DNA of 64,000 nt from Planktothrix sp. PCC 11201. GTDB taxonomy: Bacteria > Cyanobacteriota > Cyanobacteriia > Cyanobacteriales > Microcoleaceae. Of the stretch, positions 17,867 through 28,434 are shown one piece after another; positions within the stretch are counted from its first letter, which is position 1; each line of letters opens with the position of its first letter. A program made the position numbers and the translations under genes. The DNA is taken from contig NZ_LT797708.1 in assembly GCF_900009135.1 (NCBI RefSeq), forward strand, positions 1 to 64,000, given 5' to 3'. The notes beneath the pieces are model-generated. The model worked only from the letters and a program-made list of their open reading frames with translations. It was not told the origin of the DNA and did not search any database.

Positions 17867-20800
17867 CGAGGGTTTCCGTAACTGCTAAAATTTGATCAAA
17901 TTGAAATTCGTTAGCCAATTTTTTCAGGGTAAAGGCTAAAGCTGAATAAGGTTCAGGGATTTGCTGAATTAACTCAAAAATCCGTTTTTCTTTGGTACAG
18001 AGTACCGCTTCATGAAATTCTTGAATCCAAGCTGGAGGCATTAATAATAAAGCATCTAAGGTCAGATTAGAAGGGTCAGAGATTTCCGGCAAATTGGCTC
18101 TTAAATTTTCTGAATGGTCTGATTCTGCATATTCATATTCTAATCCTAAATAAGTCGCCATTTTTTCAAAAATAATAGAATCTCGGAAGGGTTTACTCAC
18201 AAAATCATCACATCCAGCTTGCAAAACCTGGGCGCGTTCTTCTTCAAAAGCATTGGCGGTTAAGGCGATAATAATGGGGGAATTTTTATCGGTTGAATGA
18301 ACTCGAATGCGCCGAGTTGCTTCCATCCCATCCATCACCGGCATTCGCATATCCATCCAAATTAAATGGGGTTGCCAACTTGACCACAATTCTATCGCTT
18401 CTTGACCGTTAATTGCTTCTTGAACTTCAAACCCTGTCATCGATAATAACTGCACTAAAACTTGACGATTTTCGATCGCATCTTCCACCACTAAAATCCG
18501 ATATTTAGGTTGTTCTGGAGCTAAACGAATCACAGATTTTTTAGAGGGTTGGGGTTGAATATCTCCGCTTTTTGCTAAACCCGCTTGAACAAAAAATTTC
18601 ACGATTGTTCCTTGTCCTAAAATACTATTAACAGTAATATCTCCTCCCATCATTTGTACAAATTGTTGACTGATGGGTAACCCTAAGCCCGTCCCTTCCT
18701 TAGACTTTCTACCTGTTTCTGTTTGTCCAAAGGCTTCAAATAATAATTCAATTTCGTCGGCAGCAATACCCGGGCCAGTATCCTCCACTTCAAAAGTAAT
18801 CATCACAGGTTTTTCCGTAGATAATATCTTGATTTCTTGCTTGACCCGCAAAATTACAGAACCAGATTCAGTAAATTTAATCGCATTTCCCAGTAAGTTA
18901 ATTAAGACTTGGCGCAGTTTACTTTCGTCTAATTTTAAATATTGAGATCCGGTTTGATCTCGTTCAAAAATCAATTTTAATCCTTTGGTTTCTGCTTTTA
19001 ATTCTAGCATTTCTTCCAAATTATTTAATAAATGATAAAGATCGAAAGTGGTCTCATTTAATGTCAGTCGTCCCGCTTCAATTTTTGACATTTCTAAAAC
19101 ATCATTAATTAAATCAAGTAAATGTTCTCCACTGCGTTCAATAATCCTCAAAGATTCCCGTTGTACAGAACTCAATTGATGATTTTTAGCTAAAATTTGT
19201 GTAAAGCCTAAAATTGCATTTAAAGGGGTTCTTAATTCATGACTCATATTCGCTAAAAATTCACTTTTAGCCTGGTTAGCAGCATCGGCGGTTTCCTTGG
19301 CTTCCTGAAGTTGAGCTAGGAGTTTAGCCTGTTGAATGGCAACCCCTAACTGATTGGCAACTTGGGTTAAAAGACTTACTTCTCGCAATTCCCAATGACG
19401 GGAGTTATTATGTTGATAAGCTCCTAATAATCCCCAGAGAATTTCCCCGACAAAAACTGGCACTAAGATATAAGCCTGAATCTGAAATCCTTCTAAAACC
19501 CGCAGATGAGATGGGGATAAAGCGGCTAGAACAATATCATCAATAATTAAAGGTTCGTGGTTTTGATATTGACCAATTTGGGGATATTGCAAATGGGTAT
19601 CTAACCAGAGATTTCTATGTTCTGCTTCTTCTAATGGAATCCCCCCAGAAAGTTTAGACTCAAAGATAAATTCTGCACGGCGTTCTGAGATAAAATGATA
19701 GACGACAACCCGATCGCACTGAAGAATTTGTCGGACTTCTTGGGTGGTGGAACTAAAAATAGTATCAATATCTAAGGTTTGGCGAATTCGATCAATTACC
19801 CGTGCTAAAGCTCGTTCTTGCTCGGCAACTTTTGCCTGTTCTTCTGAACGTTTTTGAGCTTGGGTGAGGAGTTCTGCCTGTTGCAAGGCTACTCCTAATT
19901 GTACAGCAATTTTCTGCACAAATTCAATTTCTTTTGTCTGCCATTCCCGAGGTTCTGAACATTGATGAATACATAATAACCCCCATAATTCATCGCCTTT
20001 GAGTAACGCCACAACTAAATTAGCCTGAATTTCAAATTGAGATAAAAGCTGTACATAACAATTGCTTAATCCCTCCTGATAAATATTGGGTAAAACCTGA
20101 ACATGACCCAAGGGATAATTCTGAGCAAATTTTTCCCCAAAACAGTGATCTTCTATATGAGTTTCTAATACCGAACAAAAGGGAGATAACACATTTTCCG
20201 AGACAAATTTTCCTAGATTCCAATGGGAATGGGGTTTAAATTTAAACACCGCTACTCGATCCGCATTTAAGAGTTGACGCACTTCCGCCGTTGCCGTTTC
20301 AAAAATCGTATTAATATCTAAAGTCCGGCGAATTTTATCAATCACTTGTGCTAAAGCTCTTTCTCGTTCTGCTTCTTCAATTAAACTTTCCGATTGACGA
20401 TGGAGTTCGGCTTCTAATATGGTTTCTAAATCTCGTTTTTGCTGTTCCGTTTGGGCGAGTAATTCCGCTTGTTGAATTGCGACTCCTAATTGTCCGCCAA
20501 TTTGAATTAAAAAATTAATTTCTGATTTTTGCCAATTTCGCGGGCTTTGATTTTGATAAGCTGCCAATAGACCCCATAATGTTTTTCCTTGATAAATGGC
20601 AATAATCGCATAGGATTTAGCTTCATACTTTTCTAAGGTTTGAATATAACAGGGGGAAAAATTGGCTTGATAAATATCATTACAAACCCTAAATATTTCT
20701 CCTCTGGTAAAATCTCCCCCTTGGGTTTCCTGTAAATAGCTATCGGTGATGGAGAGATGGGATAAATATTTGATACTACATTCACTCACATTGCGTTTAA

Positions 20801-21704
20801 ATTCTGGATCATATTGTTGTTTTTCAATTAAAGATTTCCATTCTTCTGTTTTTGATTCCACTAAAAATTCTCCCGTCCAATCGGGATTAAATCGATAAAT
20901 TACCACCCGATCTGCTTTTAAAAGTTGACAAACTTCTTGGGTTGTTGTGGTAAAAATTGTATTCAGTTGCAAGGATTGACGAATTTTATTAATAATTGCA
21001 GCTACGGCTTTTTCTCGTTCAACGGCCTGATTAACTGCTTGGGTTAAATATTCGGACTGCATTTGTAACTGTTTCACAAATTCAGCGTGTTGTAAGGCGA
21101 TTCCTAAATGGGTGGCAATTTGGCGAACAAATTCTATTTCCGACTCTTTCCAGACCCGGGAGCCAGAACATTGATGAATGCACAATAATCCCCATAATTT
21201 TTCCCCTTTGAGTAGGGGGGCAACGAGATTTGCTCTAATTTGAAATTGGGATAACATTTGTACATAACAACGGGGTAATTTTAAAGTATAAATGTCATCG
21301 GATACCCAAATTCTACCCTGAGTATAATAATTAATATAATGTTCCCCAAAACAATGATCTTTGATTTTTGCAGATAAAGCTGCACGGAAATGAGGTAAAA
21401 CGTCCTCAGAAACAAATTCTCCCCATTCATATTTAGAATCAAAGTCAAACTTGTACATTCCTACACGATCGGCATTTAAAAGTTGACGAACTTCAATGGC
21501 TGTGGACTTAAAAATACTATCTAAATCTAAGGATTCTCTAATTTTACTGATGACAGCAAATAAGGCTTTTTGTTGTGCTACTTGATAGGGTTCTGTACTC
21601 TTATTTTTTTCGAGTTCTATGACTTGTTTTTGTAGACTGATAACTTCTTCAATTAATTGTTCTTGGGTTGCGGTACTAATGGAAATAGATGGATTTTCAG
21701 ACAT
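17859..21704 (-). CDS. Hybrid histidine kinase with four GAF domains, probable cyanobacteriochrome
   Basis: 1,281 residues from ATG 21704, which has GAGGAA just upstream and overlaps the stop of the GGDEF gene by 8 bases. Four GAF domains lie at ~45-210, 230-415, 450-612 and 630-795. GAF1 and GAF3 each contain the DXCF motif of blue/green cyanobacteriochromes (DHCF, Cys118 and Cys521) and, exactly 28 residues later, a cysteine at the canonical bilin position (Cys146, Cys549), followed by Tyr instead of the usual His. GAF2 keeps only the canonical Cys (SPCY, ~352); GAF4 has SPSH instead. Then come HisKA with His822 ([15 protein letters not shown]), HATPase, and a receiver (~1085-1200) whose aspartate is in [12 protein letters not shown]. 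Likely a light sensor; bilin binding is unproven because of the CY variant. Confidence 0.85.
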   Translation of the reverse strand: MSENPSISISTATQEQLIEEVISLQKQVIELEKNKSTEPYQVAQQKALFAVISKIRESLDLDSIFKSTAIEVRQLLNADRVGMYKFDFDSKYEWGEFVSEDVLPHFRAALSAKIKDHCFGEHYINYYTQGRIWVSDDIYTLKLPRCYVQMLSQFQIRANLVAPLLKGEKLWGLLCIHQCSGSRVWKESEIEFVRQIATHLGIALQHAEFVKQLQMQSEYLTQAVNQAVEREKAVAAIINKIRQSLQLNTIFTTTTQEVCQLLKADRVVIYRFNPDWTGEFLVESKTEEWKSLIEKQQYDPEFKRNVSECSIKYLSHLSITDSYLQETQGGDFTRGEIFRVCNDIYQANFSPCYIQTLEKYEAKSYAIIAIYQGKTLWGLLAAYQNQSPRNWQKSEINFLIQIGGQLGVAIQQAELLAQTEQQKRDLETILEAELHRQSESLIEEAERERALAQVIDKIRRTLDINTIFETATAEVRQLLNADRVAVFKFKPHSHWNLGKFVSENVLSPFCSVLETHIEDHCFGEKFAQNYPLGHVQVLPNIYQEGLSNCYVQLLSQFEIQANLVVALLKGDELWGLLCIHQCSEPREWQTKEIEFVQKIAVQLGVALQQAELLTQAQKRSEEQAKVAEQERALARVIDRIRQTLDIDTIFSSTTQEVRQILQCDRVVVYHFISERRAEFIFESKLSGGIPLEEAEHRNLWLDTHLQYPQIGQYQNHEPLIIDDIVLAALSPSHLRVLEGFQIQAYILVPVFVGEILWGLLGAYQHNNSRHWELREVSLLTQVANQLGVAIQQAKLLAQLQEAKETADAANQAKSEFLANMSHELRTPLNAILGFTQILAKNHQLSSVQRESLRIIERSGEHLLDLINDVLEMSKIEAGRLTLNETTFDLYHLLNNLEEMLELKAETKGLKLIFERDQTGSQYLKLDESKLRQVLINLLGNAIKFTESGSVILRVKQEIKILSTEKPVMITFEVEDTGPGIAADEIELLFEAFGQTETGRKSKEGTGLGLPISQQFVQMMGGDITVNSILGQGTIVKFFVQAGLAKSGDIQPQPSKKSVIRLAPEQPKYRILVVEDAIENRQVLVQLLSMTGFEVQEAINGQEAIELWSSWQPHLIWMDMRMPVMDGMEATRRIRVHSTDKNSPIIIALTANAFEEERAQVLQAGCDDFVSKPFRDSIIFEKMATYLGLEYEYAESDHSENLRANLPEISDPSNLTLDALLLMPPAWIQEFHEAVLCTKEKRIFELIQQIPEPYSALAFTLKKLANEFQFDQILAVTETLVP

Positions 21705-22743
21705 AGCTTTCCTCAAGTAATATAATAATACAATTTCGCCCTTGTTTTTTGGCTTGATAGAGAGCGCGATCTGCCAATTCAATCAATAATGATGGACTGG
21801 AATCTAGCCGAGGAACGAGACAGGTTATGCCTAAACTTAAAGTAATATAAGAACTAGCTTTAGATCCGGCATGAACCAGTTGTAAATTTCCTACTTTTTC
21901 TTGGATATTTTGAGCGATCATTTGGGCTTCTGATATTTGGGTTTCAGGTAAAATAATCCCAAATTCTTCCCCCCCATAACGGGCAACTAAACCGGGAGAA
22001 CCGTAGATGGCTTGACTAATGGCTTGGGCGATCGCTCGTAAACAATCATCCCCCGCTTGGTGACCATAGGTATCATTATAGGACTTAAAATAATCGACGT
22101 CACACATAATCAAAGACAGGGGTTTTTGTTGAGCAATGAGCCGCTCCCATTCCTGTTGTAAATAGTGATCAAATTGCCGTCGGTTCGCCGTTTGAGTTAG
22201 TCCATCTAAATGGGCTAATCGATCTAATTCTTGGTTGAGTTTTTGCAATTCCAGTTGAGATTTTTGTAAGGCAGCTTCAATTTCTTTGCGAGCTTGAATT
22301 TCCTGTTGTAACCGTTCATTTTGGGCGATGAGTTGTTGATGTTGGGTTCGTAAAGTCAGATGATTTTTTACTCTCACTAATACTTCTTCCACCTGAAATG
22401 GCTTAGTAATATAATCAACTCCTCCCACACTAAAAGCTTTAACCTTATCTAAAACATTATCTAAAGCACTAATAAAAATAATCGGAATTTCCGCCGTCAT
22501 CGGATCGGATTTGAGGGATTCACAGACCTGATATCCGTCAATATCGGGTAACTTAATATCCAGAACAATCAAATCTGGAGGTGCTGCTTTGGCTGTTTTT
22601 AATGCCATGACTCCTTTTGTCACCCGCCTGACCTCATATTGATGTTCCATTAACATGGTGGATAATAGTCTTAAATTATCAGGTTTGTCATCAACTAATA
22701 AAATACTTCCCAAGGGAGATTCTGAATTTGCAAAATCAATCAT
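21697..22743 (-). CDS. Response regulator with GGDEF output (diguanylate cyclase)
   Basis: About 348 residues from ATG 22743 (a TTG two codons earlier is possible). The receiver domain (residues ~10-130) has Asp62 in [12 protein letters not shown] and Lys114 in YITKPF. A coiled linker (~135-175) leads to a GGDEF domain with the active-site form RYGGEEFG (257-261) and metal-binding Asp in MCDVDYFK. The inhibitory I-site RxxD expected about five residues before GGEEF is absent (GSPG), so product inhibition is unlikely. Predicted reaction: 2 GTP to cyclic di-GMP, controlled by phosphorylation. Its stop codon overlaps the start of the following GAF hybrid kinase by 8 bases, which strongly suggests the two work together. 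Confidence 0.92.
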   Translation of the reverse strand: MIDFANSESPLGSILLVDDKPDNLRLLSTMLMEHQYEVRRVTKGVMALKTAKAAPPDLIVLDIKLPDIDGYQVCESLKSDPMTAEIPIIFISALDNVLDKVKAFSVGGVDYITKPFQVEEVLVRVKNHLTLRTQHQQLIAQNERLQQEIQARKEIEAALQKSQLELQKLNQELDRLAHLDGLTQTANRRQFDHYLQQEWERLIAQQKPLSLIMCDVDYFKSYNDTYGHQAGDDCLRAIAQAISQAIYGSPGLVARYGGEEFGIILPETQISEAQMIAQNIQEKVGNLQLVHAGSKASSYITLSLGITCLVPRLDSSPSLLIELADRALYQAKKQGRNCIIILLEESYV

Positions 22744-23128
22744 TATCAATATTGGGGAAAAGGTTAAAATGAACTATGAATAAATTAATGTCTAAATTTT
22801 GATGATTTAAAAAATCAAAAAATCTGATCTTTAACTATTCAGATGATTTTATCAGAATTATACGCTGTTTATTGACAGATTAATGTTTCTAATTATATCA
22901 AGGATAAACCCGAATACAGCCAAGACTAAATCGACTAACCCTAGTAGTTTGTGATAAATTAAACCCATAATCCGTAAAATTACTTAATTCTGCTCCCTAC
23001 TAAAATCTTCATCTCCTTGTCATATCTTTGCCACAGCAACGTCATATTCAACCTGTAACTTCAAGAATATCGGGGTAAAGCACTGAAAAGTTCTATCCCC
23101 TTAAATCCTTATAGATAGAGGTATTACA
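22744..23128. other. AT-rich divergent promoter region, no gene seen
   Basis: This 385-base gap separates the divergent GGDEF regulator and Deg protease genes and must hold both promoters. It is AT-rich and I find no open frame, repeat or clear operator. An AGAGG ribosome site sits eight or so bases before the protease ATG. Confidence 0.5.
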
Positions 23129-24409
23129 ATGAAATCTGATTTTGATGCTTTAAATTCTCCCCTAGAGTCCCCTCGGTTGGAATGGACGGAAACACCCCGT
23201 CCAACTCAACGTCCGAGAACCCAATCTTTAACATCTTTATCTTTAGTTTTATTAGGGGTAGGCGCAGGAATCGCTGGGATGTCTATTCTGCCTCAACTCC
23301 AACGCCCTCAACCCACCATCCCGACGGCGATATCCCCCGTACCCCCGACCGCCCTCCCCGCCCCGGTCAGTGCCAACCCTGGGACAATTGCCACTCCTGA
23401 CCTGGTGGCTTCCGTGGTACAGCGTTTTGGGCCAGCCGTTGTCCGAATCAACGCGACCAAAACCGTTGAAAATCAGATGCCACAACAGTCTAATGATCCC
23501 TTTTTTGAGCGCTTCTTTGGTTCTCAAATGCCCAATGCGCCTCAACAGGAAATTGTTCGGGGTTCCGGGTCAGGATTTATTGTTAATTCCAATGGTCGAA
23601 TTATTACCAATGCTCACGTTGTTGATGGGGCAACAAAGGTATCGGTTGTCTTAAAAGATGGTCGTCAATTTGAAGGAAAAGTGGTTGGCACTGACCCTGT
23701 AACTGATGTTGCCGTGATTCAAATTCAAGCTAATAATTTACCGACCCTGACCATAGGTAATTCTGAGGCTTTACAACCAGGGGAATTAGCGATCGCTATT
23801 GGCAACCCATTAGGATTAGATAATACCGTAACTGTGGGTATTATTAGTGCCACTGGTCGTTCGGGAAGTGAAGTTGGCATTCCTGATAAACGAGTCAGTT
23901 TTATTCAAACCGATGCTGCTATTAATCCTGGTAATTCTGGTGGGCCGTTACTCAATCAAAAGGGTGAAGTAATTGGGATGAATACCGCGATTATTCAAGG
24001 TGCCCAGGGTTTAGGATTTGCGATTCCGATTAATCAGGTTCAACACATTGCCGATCAAATTTCCACCACGGGAAAAGTTGAACATCCCTATTTAGGAATT
24101 CAAATGGTCACGCTTTCTCCTGAAGTCAAAGAAAGTTTAAATCAAGATCCCAATAGTCCAATTAGTGTCAATGAAGATCAAGGGGTTTTGATTGCCCGAG
24201 TCGTGCCCAATTCTCCCGCCCATAAATCTGGACTACGCGCTGGAGATGTGATTATTCAAGTGGATAATATCACCGTCACTAAAGCCGATGAAATCCAACA
24301 AATTGTTGAGAATGTAACGGTAGGAAGTCAGTTAAAAATGCAAATCAAACGTCAAGGTCAACCCTTCAATTTAGACGTAAAAACCGGAGCTATCCCCATT
24401 AATCAGTAA
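23129..24409 (+). CDS. Deg/HtrA-family serine protease with one PDZ domain
   Basis: 426 residues. A hydrophobic segment (SLSLVLLGVGAGIAGMSIL, ~35-53) anchors or exports it; a proline-rich linker follows. The trypsin-like domain shows the full triad: His163 (TNAHVVDGA), Asp193 (VTDVAVI) and Ser270 (NPGNSGGPL). One PDZ domain occupies ~320-420 (GVLIARVVPNSPAHKSGL). Cyanobacteria carry three such proteases (HtrA, HhoA, HhoB) that degrade damaged proteins in the periplasm or thylakoid lumen; the one-PDZ plan fits all three and I do not choose between them. It converges on the urease/IS region. The start is supported by AGAGG. Confidence 0.93.
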   Translation: MKSDFDALNSPLESPRLEWTETPRPTQRPRTQSLTSLSLVLLGVGAGIAGMSILPQLQRPQPTIPTAISPVPPTALPAPVSANPGTIATPDLVASVVQRFGPAVVRINATKTVENQMPQQSNDPFFERFFGSQMPNAPQQEIVRGSGSGFIVNSNGRIITNAHVVDGATKVSVVLKDGRQFEGKVVGTDPVTDVAVIQIQANNLPTLTIGNSEALQPGELAIAIGNPLGLDNTVTVGIISATGRSGSEVGIPDKRVSFIQTDAAINPGNSGGPLLNQKGEVIGMNTAIIQGAQGLGFAIPINQVQHIADQISTTGKVEHPYLGIQMVTLSPEVKESLNQDPNSPISVNEDQGVLIARVVPNSPAHKSGLRAGDVIIQVDNITVTKADEIQQIVENVTVGSQLKMQIKRQGQPFNLDVKTGAIPINQ

Positions 24410-24570
24410 TCAGTAATCAGTTATCAGTTTTGAGTTATCAGTTAATAGTTTGATATCCCATTCGTCGTAGGGGCGAGGAAATTAAGTTGACACCCATGGG
24501 TGCGCCTTACCCCCACAGCAGAATATAGATATTTTTGGAGATGACTGATGACTGATGACTGATGACTAAT
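24405..24570. repeat. Short heptamer tandem repeats (CAGTAAT / ATGACTG)
   Basis: At 24405-24452 variants of CAGTAAT and CAGTTAT are repeated, overlapping the last codons and stop of the protease gene, and at 24541-24570 GATGACT is repeated in tandem. Such short repeats are typical of intergenic DNA in filamentous cyanobacteria. The right array is broken by the insertion sequence that follows and resumes beyond it, as GACTAAT after 25712. Confidence 0.7.
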
Positions 24571-25712
24571 AGACATCTCCGAAAATCCTCAAATGCCCTC
24601 TATCGCTACTTTTTGAGTCTCTAGCACTCCTGTGCCGGTTTCTCCTAAAGTAACGGATTCATAGGCTTTTTCAGTTACATTAATAATAATTAATGAATTT
24701 TATTTCTGATATTCAATCATTTTTCAAAAGTATTCTGGGCAATTCTTAGATGATAATACAATCGCTCCTATTCGCCATCTTATTAGTCCACATACTGTCA
24801 AGATTACTGCTTCATAATTTTGGCTCTTTAACCGAAATCTTTCTGAAGCAACTCGATAAATTTTTATCAGTCTTATTAAATGTTCGACTACAATCCTTTG
24901 TTTGGCTTTTAACCGATTTTCTTCTCGATTTTCAAGGGATATTTCTTGATTCCTCGGTTTCTTATGTGGTGTATTAATTGCTGTTTCCCCTACATAAGCT
25001 TTATCCCCCCTGTATTTTTGATGATTCCCCAATTCCTCCCTTCTTTCTCTCCACAATTTCAGATCGCTTGTTGCTCCGGTATAACCCACAGCTACATCCA
25101 CTATTTCTTTCCCGCTCGGCATGACAATGACTTGATTTTTAAAGGTATGTGTTTTTTTCTTTCCTGAGTAATATTTTTTCTGCTCTTCATTGTCTGTTGG
25201 TCTTTGCATGGGCTGTTCATAGCTATCTACTACTAACTCATATTCCAGCAGAATTTTTTCTACCCACTCCCAATCACTCTCGTTTTTTTTTACTTGCTCA
25301 AGTAAACTGGCTGGCAGTAATTCTCTCAATATTTTTATCCCGTTATGGAAAATATCATTCGCTGTTGATTCACTCACTTCAAACTGTAACCCTAACATTT
25401 GAAATGTGGGCATCTGATGCAGATAAATTAGAGTTAGTAAGATTTGTTCCTCCACAGATAATTTCTGGTGACGACCCCCACCTGCTTTAATCAACCTGAT
25501 CTTAGCTTTTTCTCGTTCTTGTCGTTTTTCTTGTTCTAATAACTCCGCGGCTTGAATTAGTTCTATCAACTGTTCATATTCCATCCCTAATAGCCTTTTT
25601 GTTTGCTGGGGATTCTTGTCCAGATAGCCTCTTAATTTAGTCATCTCTCCTTGGGGTAAAATCAAATTTTACCATCTTGCTATCCCTCCCCATTTTTATT
25701 TCGGAGATGTCT
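24571..25712. mobile_element. IS5-type (ISL2-like) insertion sequence, 1,142 bp
   Basis: Terminal inverted repeats are AGACATCTCCGAAA (24571-24584) and TTTCGGAGATGTCT (25699-25712), exact complements. The bases immediately outside are AAT on both sides (24568-24570 and 25713-25715), a 3 bp target duplication of the ANT form I associate with the ISL2 group. One transposase gene lies inside on the minus strand. Between its stop and the left end about 145 bases remain. The element lies between ureA and the Deg protease, inside a short-repeat array. It appears complete and possibly active. Confidence 0.85.
24724..25644 (-). CDS. IS5-family DDE transposase
   Basis: 306 residues from ATG 25644; AAGGAG sits very close to it, and an in-frame TTG at 25665 would add seven residues. 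An N-terminal helix-turn-helix (~60-110, KLSVEEQILLTLIYL then FEVSESTANDIF) precedes a DDE_Tnp_4-type RNase H fold catalytic domain. In the numbering from the TTG, the acidic triad is Asp147 (VVDSYEQP), Asp221 (GDKAYVG) and Glu261 (VVEHLIRLIK). The frame is intact and the terminal repeats are present, so mobility is plausible. It is read in the same direction as ureA, just beyond it. Confidence 0.88.
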   Translation of the reverse strand: MTKLRGYLDKNPQQTKRLLGMEYEQLIELIQAAELLEQEKRQEREKAKIRLIKAGGGRHQKLSVEEQILLTLIYLHQMPTFQMLGLQFEVSESTANDIFHNGIKILRELLPASLLEQVKKNESDWEWVEKILLEYELVVDSYEQPMQRPTDNEEQKKYYSGKKKTHTFKNQVIVMPSGKEIVDVAVGYTGATSDLKLWRERREELGNHQKYRGDKAYVGETAINTPHKKPRNQEISLENREENRLKAKQRIVVEHLIRLIKIYRVASERFRLKSQNYEAVILTVCGLIRWRIGAIVLSSKNCPEYF

Positions 25713-25717
25713 AATGA

Positions 25718-26023
25718 CTAATTGCTGATAGGATCATGAACCGTAACTAATTTTGTCCCATCGAGAAAGGTAGCTTCTACCTGTACATCATGAATCATTT
25801 CGGGAATACCATCCATAACATCTTCCCGCTTTAAAACTGTTTTTCCATAACTCATTAACTCCGATACAGTTTGCCCTTCCCTAGCCCCCTCTAAAATAGC
25901 AGCCGTAATATAAGCAACGGCTTCAGGATAGTTTAATTTTAGTCCTTTTGCTTTCCTTCTTTCTGCTAATAAAGCAGCCGTAAAAATTAATAACTTATCT
26001 TTTTCTTGCGGGGATAATTGCAT
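25718..26023 (-). CDS. ureA: Urease gamma subunit
   Basis: 101 residues ([14 protein letters not shown]...), normal length for UreA, with the family segments [11 protein letters not shown] and [26 protein letters not shown]. UreA is the smallest structural subunit of urease, which splits urea to ammonia and carbon dioxide. It follows ureD with 27 bases between. UreB and the catalytic UreC normally come next in operons starting with ureA, but here an insertion sequence begins five bases after the stop codon and a convergent protease follows. ureB and ureC therefore must lie elsewhere or be lost. Confidence 0.95.
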   Translation of the reverse strand: MQLSPQEKDKLLIFTAALLAERRKAKGLKLNYPEAVAYITAAILEGAREGQTVSELMSYGKTVLKREDVMDGIPEMIHDVQVEATFLDGTKLVTVHDPISN

Positions 26024-26050
26024 AAACTTTTCTGAATAATTTTTAAGAGA

Positions 26051-26899
26051 TTAAAGTTGCCAGACACGAGGTTTGACGATTGATTTTCCCGTATAATTTT
26101 GACGGAGCAACTGCCAAACATCCGTAAACCAGTTTATCACCTCTTGGGTCGAATTTCCCCGATAGCGACAGAGCAATCCAGATATTAATTGGGTCACTCC
26201 AGCTTGACTAGAAGCTTCTCGCTGTGACCACAATTGTCTTATACTATTAACAATATCTTCAGAAACAGGTTGTCCCACCCAAATTAAGCTGGCAATTACA
26301 GATTTTCCTGCCAGACTATGGGGACTATTCAATATTTCTTCATTTGCGATAAACCCCTGTCGATCAATCCAAACCGGACAGCCATTCTGCCAGATTTCTG
26401 TACAGGATTTCCACTGTCCTTGATTGAATATTTCTCCCCTGGCTGTGCGTCCAAATCGGGTGATTTCCCATCCCAAATAACAAGCATCGGGAGCTAAATT
26501 AACTCGGAGATCTTGACTAAAAATAGCTCCATTAAAAATAATTATTTCCCGGGGAATAAATTCTAAATAGGCTTTTTCTTGGACTTCAATTTTAATATGA
26601 TTATGGGCAGTTTCTCCCGAACTTCGATAAATTTTACTGGCTGCGGGAGTGGTTAATACTACTTGGGTTTTTGGTTGTAAATTAATGGTTTGAGATAGGC
26701 GATCGCCCCCTACCATTCCTCCGGCGGTATGTAGTATAATACTATGGCAGATCTCCTGACCTTCAGGATAAAAGGAACGTTGAATTTTTAATGGAGCTTG
26801 ACTATAGGCTTTTACTAACTGAGTGGAATTGTTGATTTTTTGATAATCTAAATCTAATATTCCTTGCCATTGCGAGGCATTGATTTCTAAATTTTTCAT
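26051..26899 (-). CDS. ureD: Urease accessory protein UreD (UreH)
   Basis: 282 residues. UreD binds apo-urease and, with UreF and UreG, delivers nickel to the active site. The family pattern is seen in RSFYPEGQEICHSIILHTAG and GGDRLSQTINL, with LTTPAASKIYRS and YLEFIPREIIIF in the middle. Length is typical. It is immediately upstream of ureA and separated from ureG by about 195 bases of tandem repeat, so ureD-ureA may be a separate transcript from ureE-ureF-ureG or may be co-read through the repeats. Confidence 0.93.
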   Translation of the reverse strand: MKNLEINASQWQGILDLDYQKINNSTQLVKAYSQAPLKIQRSFYPEGQEICHSIILHTAGGMVGGDRLSQTINLQPKTQVVLTTPAASKIYRSSGETAHNHIKIEVQEKAYLEFIPREIIIFNGAIFSQDLRVNLAPDACYLGWEITRFGRTARGEIFNQGQWKSCTEIWQNGCPVWIDRQGFIANEEILNSPHSLAGKSVIASLIWVGQPVSEDIVNSIRQLWSQREASSQAGVTQLISGLLCRYRGNSTQEVINWFTDVWQLLRQNYTGKSIVKPRVWQL

Positions 26900-26902
26900 A
26901 AA

Positions 26903-27101
26903 AGTAGTAAGCCCTTCAGGGCTTCTTCAGGTTGTTATCATTGCTAAACTAATCATTGTACATCGTTATTAATAGTAGTAAGCCCTTCAGGGCTTCTTCA
27001 AGTTTTTATCATTGCTAAACCAATAATTATACATCGTTATTAATGTTGGTTTTTACTATAACTCTAGGGAACAAAGAAAGCCCTGAAGGGCTTACTACGG
27101 G
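26903..27101. repeat. 71 bp tandem repeat with AAGCCCTTCAGGGCTT palindromes
   Basis: Two direct copies of 71 bp (26903-26973 and 26974-27044) start AGTAGTAAGCCCTTCAGGG and end CATCGTTATTAAT. A third palindrome, AAGCCCTGAAGGGCTTACTACGG, stands inverted at 27077-27099. Each copy would form a short RNA hairpin between ureG and ureD. It belongs to the family also seen at 17751-17866. Confidence 0.75.
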
Positions 27102-27694
27102 ATTAAGTGGGATTTAATAAATTTAATGATAGCATCTAATCCTTGTTGAGTTTTTAAATTGGTAAATACAAAGGGTTTGTTTCCTCGCATTTTTTTCGCG
27201 TCCCTTTCCATAATTCCTAAATCTGCACCGACTAAGGGCGCGAGATCAATTTTATTAATCACTAATAAATCGGATTTTGTAATTCCTGGCCCACCTTTGC
27301 GGGGAATTTTATCTCCGGCGGCTACATCAATAACGTAAATGGTAATATCCACTAATTCCGGGCTAAAGGTAGCCGCTAAATTATCCCCACCACTTTCTAC
27401 AAATAACAGATCTAAATTATTAAATTTGGTTTCTAATTGTTCAATTGCGGCTAAATTTAATGAAGCATCTTCTCTAATCGCTGTATGGGGACAACCTCCG
27501 GTTTCTACTCCTAAAATGCGATCGCTTTCTAAGGCTTGGGAATTAACCAAAAATTGAGCATCTTCTTGAGTATAAATATCGTTTGTAACCACCGCTAATT
27601 GATAGTCGGTGCGCATTTGCTTACACAAAACATCAACTAAGGCTGTTTTTCCTGAACCCACTGGCCCGGCAATTCCAATTCTTAAACCAGACAT
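27095..27694 (-). CDS. ureG: Urease accessory GTPase UreG
   Basis: 199 residues. UreG is the SIMIBI-class GTPase that carries nickel to the UreD-UreF-urease complex. It shows the P-loop [12 protein letters not shown] (residues ~10-21), the nickel-binding Cys-Pro-His motif in [20 protein letters not shown], the switch-like [11 protein letters not shown] and the guanine motif INKIDLAP. Length and motifs are standard. The gene follows ureF with 50 bases between. Its last codons reach into the inverted palindrome of the neighbouring repeat. Confidence 0.97.
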   Translation of the reverse strand: MSGLRIGIAGPVGSGKTALVDVLCKQMRTDYQLAVVTNDIYTQEDAQFLVNSQALESDRILGVETGGCPHTAIREDASLNLAAIEQLETKFNNLDLLFVESGGDNLAATFSPELVDITIYVIDVAAGDKIPRKGGPGITKSDLLVINKIDLAPLVGADLGIMERDAKKMRGNKPFVFTNLKTQQGLDAIIKFIKSHLIP

Positions 27695-27744
27695 AAAATT
27701 AAGAGAAAAACTATCTAAGTTAATTATACCATAAATTGATATAA

Positions 27745-28434
27745 TTAACTTCTAAATAATCGACTATATTGGGTTTCATGGGCCATACTTGCTAAAGCCA
27801 ACCCCCAATTACAACTGACTAAATCCTCATCTTCTAATTGTAAAATAGCCGTAGCTGTTGATTCTATTTCTGGGTGTAATTGTAAGAGTAAAGTTTGACC
27901 CATGGTTTGACCTAGGGGAATTAGTTTTACCCCAGCATTAATTAAATTAGTCGCCCAACTATAGAGATATCCCAGTAGGGCATTTTTGAGATCAAGATCC
28001 CAATAAACTGCACCTAGTCCAAATGCGATCGCATAATTACAAGGTTTGCCCACTTTTTCCGTCCAATCTTTCAAAGGAGGTAACTCTAAATCTGTTTTTT
28101 TTACCTTTTCCAAATTAACTAAAAGCTGGATTAAAGTGTTCCCCATCTGCCAACTTTGTTGTCGCAATTCGGCCGTTTCTTTCGCCGCCGTTGACCATTG
28201 ATTCCAATAACTAAATTGGTTATAATCTTGATTAATCACACAGCGATAAGCCCGAACCATTAAGGCAGCTTCCAGTCGAATTGCCCCATAATTCAGGTCT
28301 TGAATTAACCACTGTAATAAACTAGAATGATCAGTAATAATTTCAGTTTCAACTAAAGTTTCTAAACCCTCTGAATAACTATAAGCACCCAAGGGTAAAG
28401 CTGGACTGGAAAGTTGTAATAAATTTAAAATCAT
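27745..28434 (-). CDS. ureF: Urease accessory protein UreF
   Basis: 229 residues, all-helical family. The N-terminal block [21 protein letters not shown] is the UreF signature and the C-terminal region ([14 protein letters not shown]) matches the conserved tail that contacts UreG. UreF bridges UreD and UreG and gates nickel delivery. It lies between ureE (195 bases upstream) and ureG in the same direction. Confidence 0.94.
   Translation of the reverse strand: MILNLLQLSSPALPLGAYSYSEGLETLVETEIITDHSSLLQWLIQDLNYGAIRLEAALMVRAYRCVINQDYNQFSYWNQWSTAAKETAELRQQSWQMGNTLIQLLVNLEKVKKTDLELPPLKDWTEKVGKPCNYAIAFGLGAVYWDLDLKNALLGYLYSWATNLINAGVKLIPLGQTMGQTLLLQLHPEIESTATAILQLEDEDLVSCNWGLALASMAHETQYSRLFRS

Noticed and set aside
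25149-25490. Plus-strand open frames opposite the transposase
   Set aside because: Shadows of the transposase reading frame with no own motifs.
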